From Epilithonimonas xixisoli (lineage in GTDB: Bacteria; Bacteroidota; Bacteroidia; Flavobacteriales; Weeksellaceae), in NCBI RefSeq assembly GCF_004365655.1, contig NZ_SOEO01000003.1, forward strand, positions 434,001 through 498,000: a stretch of 64,000 nucleotides of DNA. The letters run 5' to 3'. The notes beneath the pieces were generated by a model. The model saw nothing but the letters and a program-made list of their open reading frames with translations. It was not told the origin of the DNA and did no database searches. The stretch's first letter is position 1, and each line of letters opens with the position of its first letter. A program made the translations under genes and the position numbers. This document shows, piece by piece, positions 31,925-39,891 of the stretch.

Positions 31925-32350
31925 TTATTTTTCAATAAATTTCTTCCGCTGTTCCGCACTAGGCAAAAAACATTGATTGGAAGCCAATTTTTTTCTATTT
32001 CTGGAAACAAGATTATAAAATTGATTTCCAATAGAATCTGGAAGTGTTTTTCCTATCGAAGCCAATGAATATATTCCGCCTATTTCAGAAGCGATTTTTA
32101 GGATTGCCTGATATTTTGTTAAATAAAAACTGTCTGGTTTCCAAAGATAAATCGTATCAAAAACCTGATTGGGAAGATTTCTTTCTGTTAAAAACTTCTG
32201 TCCAAATTCCGATTGCAGAGATGAGAATAAGAATTTATTATTTTTATCTTTTTCCAAAATCCATTGCACCCAATGGTTGCAAAATCCACATTCTCCGTCG
32301 TAGAAAACGATGTGTTTGTCTTTGAAACTAGCTGATAATTCGTTTGTCAT
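31925..32350 (-). CDS. DCC family thiol-disulfide oxidoreductase-like protein (DUF393)
   Basis: A 141-aa protein with the DCC signature: VFYDGECGFCNHWVQW (C21 and C24, residues 15-30), LFSSLQSEFGQKFL near 40-53 and a C-terminal basic segment. Members have a thioredoxin-like fold and are presumed to handle thiols, but few are studied. The gene overlaps the upstream haem-binding gene by four bases, so the pair forms one operon, and the joint occurrence suggests a redox function. Confidence 0.9.
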   Translation of the reverse strand: MTNELSASFKDKHIVFYDGECGFCNHWVQWILEKDKNNKFLFSSLQSEFGQKFLTERNLPNQVFDTIYLWKPDSFYLTKYQAILKIASEIGGIYSLASIGKTLPDSIGNQFYNLVSRNRKKLASNQCFLPSAEQRKKFIEK

Positions 32351-32808
32351 AAGGCGTTTGCTTGTTGGATTTGTTTTTGAACCATTCGGAAATAATCTAC
32401 CAATTGTTTTCTTTGCTCGTCAGATAATTTCGCATCTGGATGTCCCAAAGTGTAACTTTCCAAAGGCATTTTTTTCTGTTCTACATATTCCGAGGCTTCC
32501 TCCAATTTGTGGATTTGGCGTTTGGAATCGTATGTTGCAAATGTAGAAAAATTAAGTTCCAATCTGGCTTCATCGATATGATTTTTCAAAAGCCAACCCG
32601 CTGGCTGAATGTAACTGTAAGCCGGATATTTGGTTTCATTGGAATGGCAGTCGTAGCAGGAATTTCGAATGAGATTTGCAATCGGTTCCGGGGTATTTTT
32701 AATCCTAATAAAATCCATTCCGTCATTGGTTGCAGGATTCACTTTATCAATTTGAAAAAACTGAATCATCACAAAAGTCACCAAAAGAACAATTAATACT
32801 TTTTTCAT
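32347..32808 (-). CDS. Haem-binding domain-containing protein (c-type cytochrome-like)
   Basis: A 153-aa protein with an N-terminal membrane anchor (residues 1-20) and one CxxCH haem motif at 51-55 (SCYDCHSNETKYP), followed by YSYIQPAGWLLKNHIDEARLELNFS. This matches the 'haem-binding domain' family PF14376, common in Bacteroidota. The haem would be attached covalently in the periplasm. It may carry electrons for an unidentified partner. The downstream DCC gene starts within its stop region (4-base overlap). Confidence 0.9.
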   Translation of the reverse strand: MKKVLIVLLVTFVMIQFFQIDKVNPATNDGMDFIRIKNTPEPIANLIRNSCYDCHSNETKYPAYSYIQPAGWLLKNHIDEARLELNFSTFATYDSKRQIHKLEEASEYVEQKKMPLESYTLGHPDAKLSDEQRKQLVDYFRMVQKQIQQANAL

Positions 32809-32868
32809 AGTTTGATTTTTAAAATTGATATTACAAATTCTTGTCCAAAATTATGAATCAAGAAAAAA

Positions 32869-32892
32869 GGCTTCGAGAACCTCAGCCTGACA
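32869..32892. repeat. 24-bp dispersed repeat (family 3)
   Basis: Copy starting GGCTTCGAGAAC and ending CAGCCTGACA, in the 441-base gap between the haem-binding gene and der. The rest of that gap holds only the der promoter; I see no further gene. Confidence 0.7.
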
Positions 32893-33145
32893 AGGAAGAA
32901 AAAAGACAAAAGTATTAAAAGTATAAAGATCCAAATTTGTAAAATCAGTAAATTAAGAATTTTAAGTTTTGGTTTTGACCTTCAAATCTTTGATGAGTTT
33001 TACGTCTTTGCGAACCTTAAAATATTTTCAACAATGTCAAAAAATCTTAGCGGACTTTGTGTTAAAATTTCCGTATAACTATTCATCACAAAAACCTTGA
33101 ATCTGAAACTCAAAACATTAAACCCAACCTAAACAACAATTTTCG

Positions 33146-33153
33146 TACATTTG
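33146..33153 (+). promoter_or_regulatory. -7 box (TACATTTG) of the der promoter
   Basis: TAnnTTTG match 96 bases upstream of the der start codon, implying a leader of about 90 bases. Confidence 0.55.
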
Positions 33154-33249
33154 CAAAAATTTTGGGCTTCGAAAGTCGGAGTAACCCATTCTTAACCAAG
33201 TCTTACGCTCAATGATTCTTAACCTGAGCTGAGACCAAGAAACAAATTT

Positions 33250-34557
33250 ATGTCAAATATTGTCGCAATCGTTGGGCGTCCCAACGTAGGAAAATCTACA
33301 TTATTTAATCGATTATTAGAAAGAAGAGAAGCCATTGTAGATTCTACAGCCGGCGTTACGCGTGACCGTCATTACGGAAAATCTGACTGGGCTGGTGTAG
33401 ATTTCACAGTAATCGATACGGGTGGTTATGATGTTGGAACGGAGGATGTCTTCGAACAAGAAATCCGCAAACAAGTACAATTGGCTGTGGACGAGGCAAC
33501 TTCCATCATCTTTATGGTGAATGTGGAAGAAGGTCTTACAGACACAGATCAAGAGATCTACGAATTATTAAGAAAAGCAAACAAACCGCTTTATTTGGTG
33601 GTGAACAAAGTGGATTCCTCAAAAGAAGAATTGCCAGCAACCGAGTTCTACCAATTGGGCGTTGAAAAATATTATACTTTATCCTCTGCAACAGGCTCAG
33701 GAACAGGAGAATTGTTGGATGATGTCGTGAACGATTTCCCAACAACGGAATATAAAGATCCGTTCGAAGGATTGCCAAAAATCACAATCGCTGGTCGTCC
33801 AAACGTAGGGAAATCGACGATGACGAACGCACTTTTGGATGTAGAAAGAAACATCGTAACCGACATCGCAGGAACTACGAGAGACAGCATCCAGACTTTG
33901 TACAACAAATTCGGGCACGAGTTTGTCCTTGTTGACACAGCCGGAATGAGAAGAAAATCTAAGGTCAACGAAGATCTGGAGTTCTATTCCGTGATGCGTT
34001 CCATCCGCTCTATCGAGTATTCCGATGTTGTCATCCTAATGGTAGATGCAACTTTGGGCTGGGAATCTCAAGATATGAACATCTTCGGATTGGCTCAGAA
34101 AAACAGAAAAGGAATCGTAATTGTTGTAAACAAATGGGATCTTGTAGAAAAAGAAACCAACACAATGCGTGATTTTGAGGCCGCGATCAAGCACAAAATC
34201 GGACAATTTACAGATATTCCAATCCTTTTCGTTTCGGCTTTGACGAAACAAAGAATCCTGAAAGCCGTAGAAATGGCGATGGAAGTGTATGAAGCAAGGT
34301 CCAAAAAAATCAAAACTTCCAAACTGAATGAAGTGATGCTTCCTGTTTTCGAAGCATTGCCACCGCCGGCCATCAAAGGAAAATTTGTGAAAATCAAATA
34401 TTGCGTGCAGTTGCCAACGCCAAGTCCACAATTCGTGTTCTTCTGCAACCTTCCGCAATATGTGAAAGAGCCCTACAAACGCTTCGCAGAAAATCAATTG
34501 AGAAAACATTTCGGATTTACCGGAGTTCCAATCGAAGTTTACTTCAGGCAAAAATAA
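33250..34557 (+). CDS. der: Ribosome-assembly GTPase Der (EngA)
   Basis: A 435-aa protein with two tandem GTPase domains. The first has VGRPNVGKSTLFN (8-20), DTGG and NKVD; the second has AGRPNVGKSTMTN near 180, DTAGMRRK near 228 and NKWD near 290. The C-terminal KH-like domain ends with GFTGVPIEVYFRQK. Der acts in 50S subunit maturation and is essential in many bacteria. Length and motifs are standard. Confidence 0.98.
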   Translation: MSNIVAIVGRPNVGKSTLFNRLLERREAIVDSTAGVTRDRHYGKSDWAGVDFTVIDTGGYDVGTEDVFEQEIRKQVQLAVDEATSIIFMVNVEEGLTDTDQEIYELLRKANKPLYLVVNKVDSSKEELPATEFYQLGVEKYYTLSSATGSGTGELLDDVVNDFPTTEYKDPFEGLPKITIAGRPNVGKSTMTNALLDVERNIVTDIAGTTRDSIQTLYNKFGHEFVLVDTAGMRRKSKVNEDLEFYSVMRSIRSIEYSDVVILMVDATLGWESQDMNIFGLAQKNRKGIVIVVNKWDLVEKETNTMRDFEAAIKHKIGQFTDIPILFVSALTKQRILKAVEMAMEVYEARSKKIKTSKLNEVMLPVFEALPPPAIKGKFVKIKYCVQLPTPSPQFVFFCNLPQYVKEPYKRFAENQLRKHFGFTGVPIEVYFRQK

Positions 34558-34563
34558 AACATC

Positions 34564-34600
34564 AACCCTTTCTTAGTTCAAACTTCGAGAGGGTTTTTTA
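34564..34600 (+). terminator. Probable terminator after der
   Basis: AACCCT pairs with AGGGTT (extended by TC/GA) across a long loop, followed by six T. Moderate quality. Confidence 0.6.
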
Positions 34601-34604
34601 TTTT

Positions 34605-34744
34605 CAGGAGCAACACGTTTTTGGATTCTTTTCACCATTCCAACCCGCTATCCACTATATCTTTTTTGCTTTCAGAACGATTTGTCATCAATAGAAAATT
34701 TCTAAAAGAAAGCAAAAAAGGATGTCACTACTATCGGGGCTATG
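34605..34744. repeat. Dispersed intergenic repeat, family 2 (copy 2)
   Basis: Shares with 2079-2184 the CCGCTATCC-type left part, the CTTTTTTGC / GCAAAAAAGG inverted pair, and the right end ATCGGGGCTATG. The middle differs in length. Confidence 0.65.
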
Positions 34745-34808
34745 TTGAGGTTTCCCATCATCTTTCACTATTTGAAAAACGCGTACGATGACAAAGTAAA
34801 TTCTGGAA

Positions 34809-34955
34809 AAGTCGCAGAGCGACGACCTGTTAATAGAAAAAGAACATCAACACAAGCAAAGCTCCAGAGGAGCGACCTACCAAAATAAAAAAAGTTGAAT
34901 TTGTTTAATAACGATACAAAATCTGCAAAATTCGCAAAATCTGCGAGAGAAAATT
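34809..34955. repeat. REP-like family 1 pair followed by a family 4 arm
   Basis: Cores GTCGC-aga-GCGAC (34811) and GCTCC-aga-GGAGC (34861) are 50 bases apart; the first is followed by gacctgttaatagaaaa. Near 34921-34955 an ATCTGCAAAATTCGC...CTGCGAGAG arm of family 4 follows. This is the bulk of the 468-base gap between der and upp. Confidence 0.8.
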
Positions 34956-35025
34956 TCATCAAAAAAATCATCCAAATCCAAACAATTTGTAAAATTTTAC
35001 GATATTTACCCACAAAATAAACGAA

Positions 35026-35676
35026 ATGCTAAAAGTTTTATCAGAAGAATTCTCATTGGTGAATTCCTGGATCAATGATCTTCGAAATGTTGAGGTACAA
35101 AATGACCGTTTAAAGTTCCGTAGAAATATGGAGCGCATCGGCGAGATTGCCGCCTTCGAGATTAGCAAAACTTTGGATTATAAAGATATCGAAATCACAA
35201 CACCACTTGAAAATATCAAGGTGAAAGAAATAGAAACTCAACCAGTAATCACAACCATTCTAAGAGCTGGCGTTCCTTTGTTTCAAGGTGTTCTAAATTA
35301 TTTTGATAAAGCAGATTGTGGTTTTGTAGCAGCTTACAGAAAGCACGATGCCAATGATTACTTTTCCATCAAACAAGATTATTTGACTTGTCCAAAATTA
35401 GATGGTCGCCCATTGATTGTTGCAGATCCAATGCTAGCAACCGGCGCATCACTCATCGAAGCAATCAAAGATCTTTTGACAAACGGAAAGCCAACTTCGA
35501 TTCATATCGTAGCAGCTATCGCAAGTAGGCAAGGTGTAGAAACGATTCAAAAAGCCTATCCTGACGCAAAAATCTGGATTGGCGCATTAGACGAAAGTTT
35601 GACATCAAAAGGTTACATCACGCCAGGTTTGGGTGATGCAGGGGATTTGTCTTACGGGGAAAAATTGCAACGATAA
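35026..35676 (+). CDS. upp: Uracil phosphoribosyltransferase
   Basis: A 216-aa pyrimidine-salvage enzyme making UMP from uracil and PRPP. It has ILRAGVPLFQGVL near 83-95, the PRPP loop IVADPMLATGASLIEAI near 130-146 and the uracil-binding YITPGLGDAGDLSYG near the C-terminus. The N-terminal segment (about 1-45) is slightly longer than in E. coli Upp, as in related flavobacterial proteins. Single-gene unit; convergent with the DUF3267 gene at a 3-base gap. Confidence 0.96.
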   Translation: MLKVLSEEFSLVNSWINDLRNVEVQNDRLKFRRNMERIGEIAAFEISKTLDYKDIEITTPLENIKVKEIETQPVITTILRAGVPLFQGVLNYFDKADCGFVAAYRKHDANDYFSIKQDYLTCPKLDGRPLIVADPMLATGASLIEAIKDLLTNGKPTSIHIVAAIASRQGVETIQKAYPDAKIWIGALDESLTSKGYITPGLGDAGDLSYGEKLQR

Positions 35677-35679
35677 ATG

Positions 35680-36243
35680 TTAAGATATTTTTCGGAAAAT
35701 ATAGTATCCTGCTTCTGAGGGATGATCTTGGACATAGTCTTCAGGATCTTCTTTCTTTATTAGAGAATAAATCATCAAATCTCCAGCCGCTGCACTAGAG
35801 AAAAAAATTCCAAACAATAGAAGAGGAATATTCCCGATTGTTAAACTAATTAACCCTGGAATGATGCCTATTAAAAAGAAAGGCGCAAGCAAAGCAACAA
35901 CATAGTTTTTGATTTGTAATGGTTCTTTACAATGGCAGTAGGGTGTGAGCATTTTCCATAGTATTCCAAACTTTACAGATTTAAATCCTCGGCTTGCATA
36001 CAGAGAGAAAAACAGCCCGTGAATCAATTCGTGAAGAATAATCCCTAAAATTAAGACAACAAAAGGCAAGAAAGCTAACAGAATGACATTCCCTACGTTT
36101 TTCAATGAAAAATTAAATCCCCAAATGAAATAATAGGGAATAGCAAAAATAAGAGTAATTACAACCAGGTATATTAATGCTGCGGAATTTGCTTTCTGGA
36201 GATCAATAGTTTTTTTCTCTTTTTTATAATTTTCTAAATTCAT
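35680..36243 (-). CDS. DUF3267 putative membrane metalloprotease
   Basis: A 187-aa protein with four predicted helices and an HExxH motif (HELIHGLFFS, H71 to H75) inside a membrane helix, the hallmark of the DUF3267 'putative zincin peptidase' family. SVKFGILWKMLTPYCHCKEPLQIKNYVVALLAPF follows, as in family members. Activity is inferred from the motif; no substrate is known. It lies next to comF-like DNA-uptake gene but with a 30-base gap and no evident link. Confidence 0.85.
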   Translation of the reverse strand: MNLENYKKEKKTIDLQKANSAALIYLVVITLIFAIPYYFIWGFNFSLKNVGNVILLAFLPFVVLILGIILHELIHGLFFSLYASRGFKSVKFGILWKMLTPYCHCKEPLQIKNYVVALLAPFFLIGIIPGLISLTIGNIPLLLFGIFFSSAAAGDLMIYSLIKKEDPEDYVQDHPSEAGYYIFRKIS

Positions 36244-36273
36244 TTTCTGTCTTTTTTTGTCAAAATATTTGTT

Positions 36274-36930
36274 TCACACATCCATCGCCATCACAAGCAA
36301 ACTGATTTTCACATTTTCAGAATTTTGCAGGATTTCCCAAGCGATGTTAGAACTGGTGTTTCCCGTTGTGTAAACATCATCAATTAATAAAATATGCTTA
36401 TCACAGATCTTCTCAGTCAGTTGATAGGCATTTTTTGTTTTCAATCGTTCGCTTTGTCCCTTCTTCGCTTGAGCTTTGGAATGTTTTGTTCTTTTGAGTA
36501 ATTGATGATTGATTGGAATCTGATAATGTCTTGACAATTCATTTCCGAAAATATGAAGTTGATTGTAACCTCTCTGCTTTAATTTTTTGGGATGGAGTGG
36601 AACAGGTGCGATGAGATCTGGCTTTTGGTTTTCGAAATTTAATTTCTCGATGGTCCATTCTGCAAGGATTTTTCCAAGCTTTTCCCGGTGATTGTATTTG
36701 AGTTGTTGGATGATTTTCTGCGCCAGACTTTCCTTTTCGTACAACATTAGAGAAAATGCATTCTCAACAGGAAATAGGAGAGAGGCTTTCTCTTTCAAAC
36801 CATTACTATCACAGAATTGATGATTGGAAAAATGAATATTGTCTTTGCAAATTTCACAAACGATTTCATCTTTGTCAATCAACTGATTGCAATCCAGACA
36901 ACGGTTTGGAAAAAGAAAATCGAGGATCAT
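36274..36930 (-). CDS. ComF family phosphoribosyltransferase-like protein
   Basis: A 218-aa protein with an N-terminal CxxC zinc finger (CLDCN at 11-15 and CEIC at 30-33) and a type I phosphoribosyltransferase domain ending with the PRPP loop HILLIDDVYTTGNTSSN near 180-196. ComF and GntX relatives are needed for DNA uptake or use of DNA as a nutrient. The phosphoribosyl function has not been proven for most. It has its own start 100 bases downstream of the phosphorylase-like gene terminator. Confidence 0.93.
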   Translation of the reverse strand: MILDFLFPNRCLDCNQLIDKDEIVCEICKDNIHFSNHQFCDSNGLKEKASLLFPVENAFSLMLYEKESLAQKIIQQLKYNHREKLGKILAEWTIEKLNFENQKPDLIAPVPLHPKKLKQRGYNQLHIFGNELSRHYQIPINHQLLKRTKHSKAQAKKGQSERLKTKNAYQLTEKICDKHILLIDDVYTTGNTSSNIAWEILQNSENVKISLLVMAMDV

Positions 36931-36973
36931 TGTTTGTGTTTTGAGATTTAAAATTAATAAAAATATTCAAAAC

Positions 36974-37000
36974 AAAAAACCTCTTCAAGAGAAGAGGTTT
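36974..37000 (-). terminator. Terminator of the phosphorylase-like gene
   Basis: On the minus strand AAACCTCTTC pairs with GAAGAGGTTT (loop tctt) and is followed by a T-rich run, 32 bases after the stop codon of the minus-strand gene. Confidence 0.85.
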
Positions 37001-37031
37001 GGAATTTTATGTTTGAGAAATTAACTCAGAA

Positions 37032-38684
37032 TTAATACAACAATTTGTAATATTCATCTGCCATTCTATCGCTTCCGAACTGGATTTTCACATCGTCCAT
37101 CGCGTTGTGAACGATCTTTCTCCATTGGTCTGGCTTTTCGTAATAAGCTGGGATAATCTCATTTTCCAAAACATCATAAAGATTATTAAGGTCAAATTGA
37201 TCCTGCTCTATCGTTGGCCAATTGTCGTAATCTGCTTTTGGAACTACGAAAGAGTTTTCGCCGTGTTTCGCAAATTCCGGAATCCATCCGTCGTCGGTTG
37301 AAAGGTTGACGGATCCATTCATAGAAGCGGTCATCCCACTGGTTCCGGAAGCCTCTCTTGGAACTCTTGGGTTGTTCAACCAAATGTCAGAACCTTGCTT
37401 CAAAGCTTTACTTAAAGCCAATTCGTAGCCAGTAAGCACCGCCATATTTTTATGATTCTTACTTTCCTCCACCAAATTGTTGAAAGTAGAGATTGCGCCA
37501 TAATCCATCGGATATGGTTTTCCTGCCCAAATGATCTGAACCGGATGTTCTTTGTTTTCCAGCATTCTTCTGAAACGCTCTTTGTCTGCCAAAAGTAGGT
37601 CGGCTCTTTTGTAACCTGCGAAACGTCTTGCCCAAACAATGGTCAGAACTTTTGTGTCAAACATATTGCCAGTTTGATCTGCTACGATTCTGAAGGCTCT
37701 TTTCTTTAGATAAGCTTTTCTGATGTCAAATTCTTCATTGTCGCCATTGTCTTTGTGCTGATAAAGTGCTTTGTCTCCCCAATAACCGAATTCCTGAGCG
37801 TTGGTAATAGATTTGATTTCGCAAATCCCTTCATATTTGTTCCACATTTCTCTGGAAACCACGCCGTGCAACTGGGAAACACCATTTGCAACTCTCGCCA
37901 TTCTCAACGCACAAAGTGAGTGGTTGAATCTGTCGTCTTGAACGCCTTCGATGGTTTTAACTTCATCGATTGTCAATCCGCAGAAATAGGACATATCGTG
38001 GCAAAGATGGATGTTGTGTTTCTCGTTTCCAGCCTCTTCTGGTGTGTGCGTTGTGAAAACTAATTTTTCTTTCACTTTAGCCAAATCACCACCGTATTTT
38101 CTTAATAAATAAAATGCCGCTGGCAATCCGTGCGCCTCATTCAAATGGTAAACATCTCTTTCGAAATTCATTTCGTCCAATAGTTTTGCACCACCTTTTC
38201 CTAGAAGGATGTATTGTGCAACTTTGGTGGACTCATTTGCGTCGTATAGTTTGTGGCAAATTGTTTTTGATAAATGGTCATTCTCAGGCACATCTGTGCT
38301 TAGGAAGAACATTGGGCAAGTTTTGAAAGTCTCTGGCGCCAAGTACCAAACTTTTACCCAAACCGGAGCGTTGTGAATCTCGATTTGAAATTTGATGCCC
38401 GTATCTTCCAGGAAGCTGTACATTTTCTTGGTCCAGATCGGATTTAGGGTTTGATCCATATTTCTGCTTTGGTCGTAGTAGCCATATTTCCACAAGATTC
38501 CGATTCCCACGAAATCCTGTTTCAAATTGTACGCACTTTTCATATGAGAACCCGCAAGAAATCCTAGACCGCCACTGTAGATTTTCAGTGCCTGATCTAT
38601 CGCGAATTCCATGGAGAAATAAGCTGTTTTTTTTGTGTAATCTGGATTGATGCTGTAAGGCATCTTGAAGTTTTTAAAATCCAT
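37032..38684 (-). CDS. Alpha-glucan phosphorylase family protein (GT35) with Thr at the PLP-lysine position
   Basis: A 550-aa protein of the short alpha-glucan phosphorylase type (TIGR02094-like). Its N-terminal half shows TAYFSMEFAIDQALKIYSGGLGFLAGSHMKSA and EAHGLPAAFYLL. The C-terminal half has VWARRFAGYKRADLLL and IWAGKPYPMDYG, then NNPRVPREASGTSGMTASMNGSVNLS. Classical phosphorylases have Lys in 'EASGTGNMKxxLNG' to bind PLP; here the residue is T452 (codon ACC, bases 37329-37331). The fold is kept, but phosphorolysis with PLP would not work by the known mechanism. The protein could be a regulator or a non-PLP glycosyltransferase. It is monocistronic, with a TATATTTG box on the minus strand near 38720. 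Confidence 0.85.
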   Translation of the reverse strand: MDFKNFKMPYSINPDYTKKTAYFSMEFAIDQALKIYSGGLGFLAGSHMKSAYNLKQDFVGIGILWKYGYYDQSRNMDQTLNPIWTKKMYSFLEDTGIKFQIEIHNAPVWVKVWYLAPETFKTCPMFFLSTDVPENDHLSKTICHKLYDANESTKVAQYILLGKGGAKLLDEMNFERDVYHLNEAHGLPAAFYLLRKYGGDLAKVKEKLVFTTHTPEEAGNEKHNIHLCHDMSYFCGLTIDEVKTIEGVQDDRFNHSLCALRMARVANGVSQLHGVVSREMWNKYEGICEIKSITNAQEFGYWGDKALYQHKDNGDNEEFDIRKAYLKKRAFRIVADQTGNMFDTKVLTIVWARRFAGYKRADLLLADKERFRRMLENKEHPVQIIWAGKPYPMDYGAISTFNNLVEESKNHKNMAVLTGYELALSKALKQGSDIWLNNPRVPREASGTSGMTASMNGSVNLSTDDGWIPEFAKHGENSFVVPKADYDNWPTIEQDQFDLNNLYDVLENEIIPAYYEKPDQWRKIVHNAMDDVKIQFGSDRMADEYYKLLY

Positions 38685-38843
38685 TAGTTTAATAATTTAA
38701 AAGGTCTTGTCTATATGGCTGCAAATATAATAAATAGTTTTTGGTACAGTGCCTTAGGTGTTATAAAGTCATAAAATTAGGTTGACACAATCAGTCATTT
38801 GCGTCCCAATACCTGTTTCTTAACTTTTCGTCTTGGATTTAGC

Positions 38844-38869
38844 TTTGTCAAGATTTCAAACCTTGACAA
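38844..38869. repeat. Palindrome 'TTTGTCAAG ... CTTGACAAA' (family 5)
   Basis: The arms TTTGTCAAG and CTTGACAAA are perfect, separated by eight bases containing TTTCAAA, as in the palindrome at 23443-23475. It lies in the 316-base gap between the phosphorylase-like gene and the orphan nuclease-like gene; nothing else is recognisable there. Confidence 0.55.
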
Positions 38870-39000
38870 AACTTTATATCGCAATCTGAAACTCAAAATC
38901 CAAAAAATAAAACCTCGAAACGTTAAATTTTATTCACATAAGTATTTTGTAATCAATTATTTATTAGATTAGTACAGGTTTAATTTCTAATAATAATGCG

Positions 39001-39780
39001 ATGATTTATTGTGAAGACCTTCAGAAGAATTTGGATGTGTATGTGGCCTCCAAAACCAGTAATTCAAATGATCTGGTAAAATGGTATGACTCCATTACAA
39101 GCGCCAATCTGCACGAGCGGGAAGAATATCAAAAGAAAACCGAACTCCTTTTGCTCAGCACTTTGTTCGCCCATTATCCGGATATCGAGATTGAAAATTT
39201 GATTGGCGAAAGTCCGGATTTCATTATTAATTATCAGGGAAAGCGCATTGGTGTAGAAGTTTCGGAGATTATCAACCATCTTGAGCTCAAGAAAAAGGAA
39301 AGCTACATCAATCATATTTTCCGAACTGTGGAAAAACTTTTGTCCGAATACAAAAGTCTCTCCGGGATCTATCATCTTAATATCGATTATTTTCAGGACG
39401 ATTTTTACCAGCAACCTGAGCAATTAATCAAGGAAATATCGTCTGCCATTACCAATAACAAAAGAACAAAACTCGTAAAACATATTAGAAGAACGCCCCA
39501 TCAAAAAGGCGTTCTTTTGTTTTTGGAGTATCAGTTGTCTTTGTTTGATGAGCTGCATTCTGATAAAATATTGGAAGTCATCGAAAAGAAAAACTCCAAA
39601 TACCCATTGTACAACAGCAAAGCGAAAGAGTGCTGGCTGGTGCTGGTTTCCAATATGCACAACATCGCCTCGCGCTACAGCTACATCCACGCCAAAGAGG
39701 AGCTTAAAAAAGTGAAAAGTCCGTTTACCAAGATCCTGCATTTGGAAAATCTTTACAGTCAGATGATGGTGATTAAGTAA
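39001..39780 (+). CDS. Hypothetical protein, possible PD-(D/E)XK-type nuclease
   Basis: A 259-aa soluble protein with no signal peptide. Residues about 60-90 read PDIEIENLIGESPDFIINYQGKRIGVEVSEI: 'PDF... GVEV' spaced as in restriction-endonuclease-like folds, after a helical lead with Glu residues. The typical final Lys of (D/E)xK is absent (E-V instead of E-x-K), so catalysis is uncertain. The rest has several amphipathic helices and a KGVLLFLEYQLSLFDEL strand-helix. The gene is isolated, with no methylase or toxin partner. The ORF is long and clean, so it is a real gene. Function unknown. Confidence 0.6.
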   Translation: MIYCEDLQKNLDVYVASKTSNSNDLVKWYDSITSANLHEREEYQKKTELLLLSTLFAHYPDIEIENLIGESPDFIINYQGKRIGVEVSEIINHLELKKKESYINHIFRTVEKLLSEYKSLSGIYHLNIDYFQDDFYQQPEQLIKEISSAITNNKRTKLVKHIRRTPHQKGVLLFLEYQLSLFDELHSDKILEVIEKKNSKYPLYNSKAKECWLVLVSNMHNIASRYSYIHAKEELKKVKSPFTKILHLENLYSQMMVIK

Positions 39781-39856
39781 AATATTTTTAAAATATTGAT
39801 TTATAATGTATTGAATTAATTTAAATGAAATTGTTATTTTAATTGAAAAATAAGTT

Positions 39857-39864
39857 TATATTTG
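39857..39864 (+). promoter_or_regulatory. -7 box (TATATTTG) of surface-protein gene A
   Basis: Exact TAnnTTTG match 27 bases before the ATG at 39892. Confidence 0.55.
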
Positions 39865-39891
39865 GTAATAAGGTAAAAATAGTATCATATT

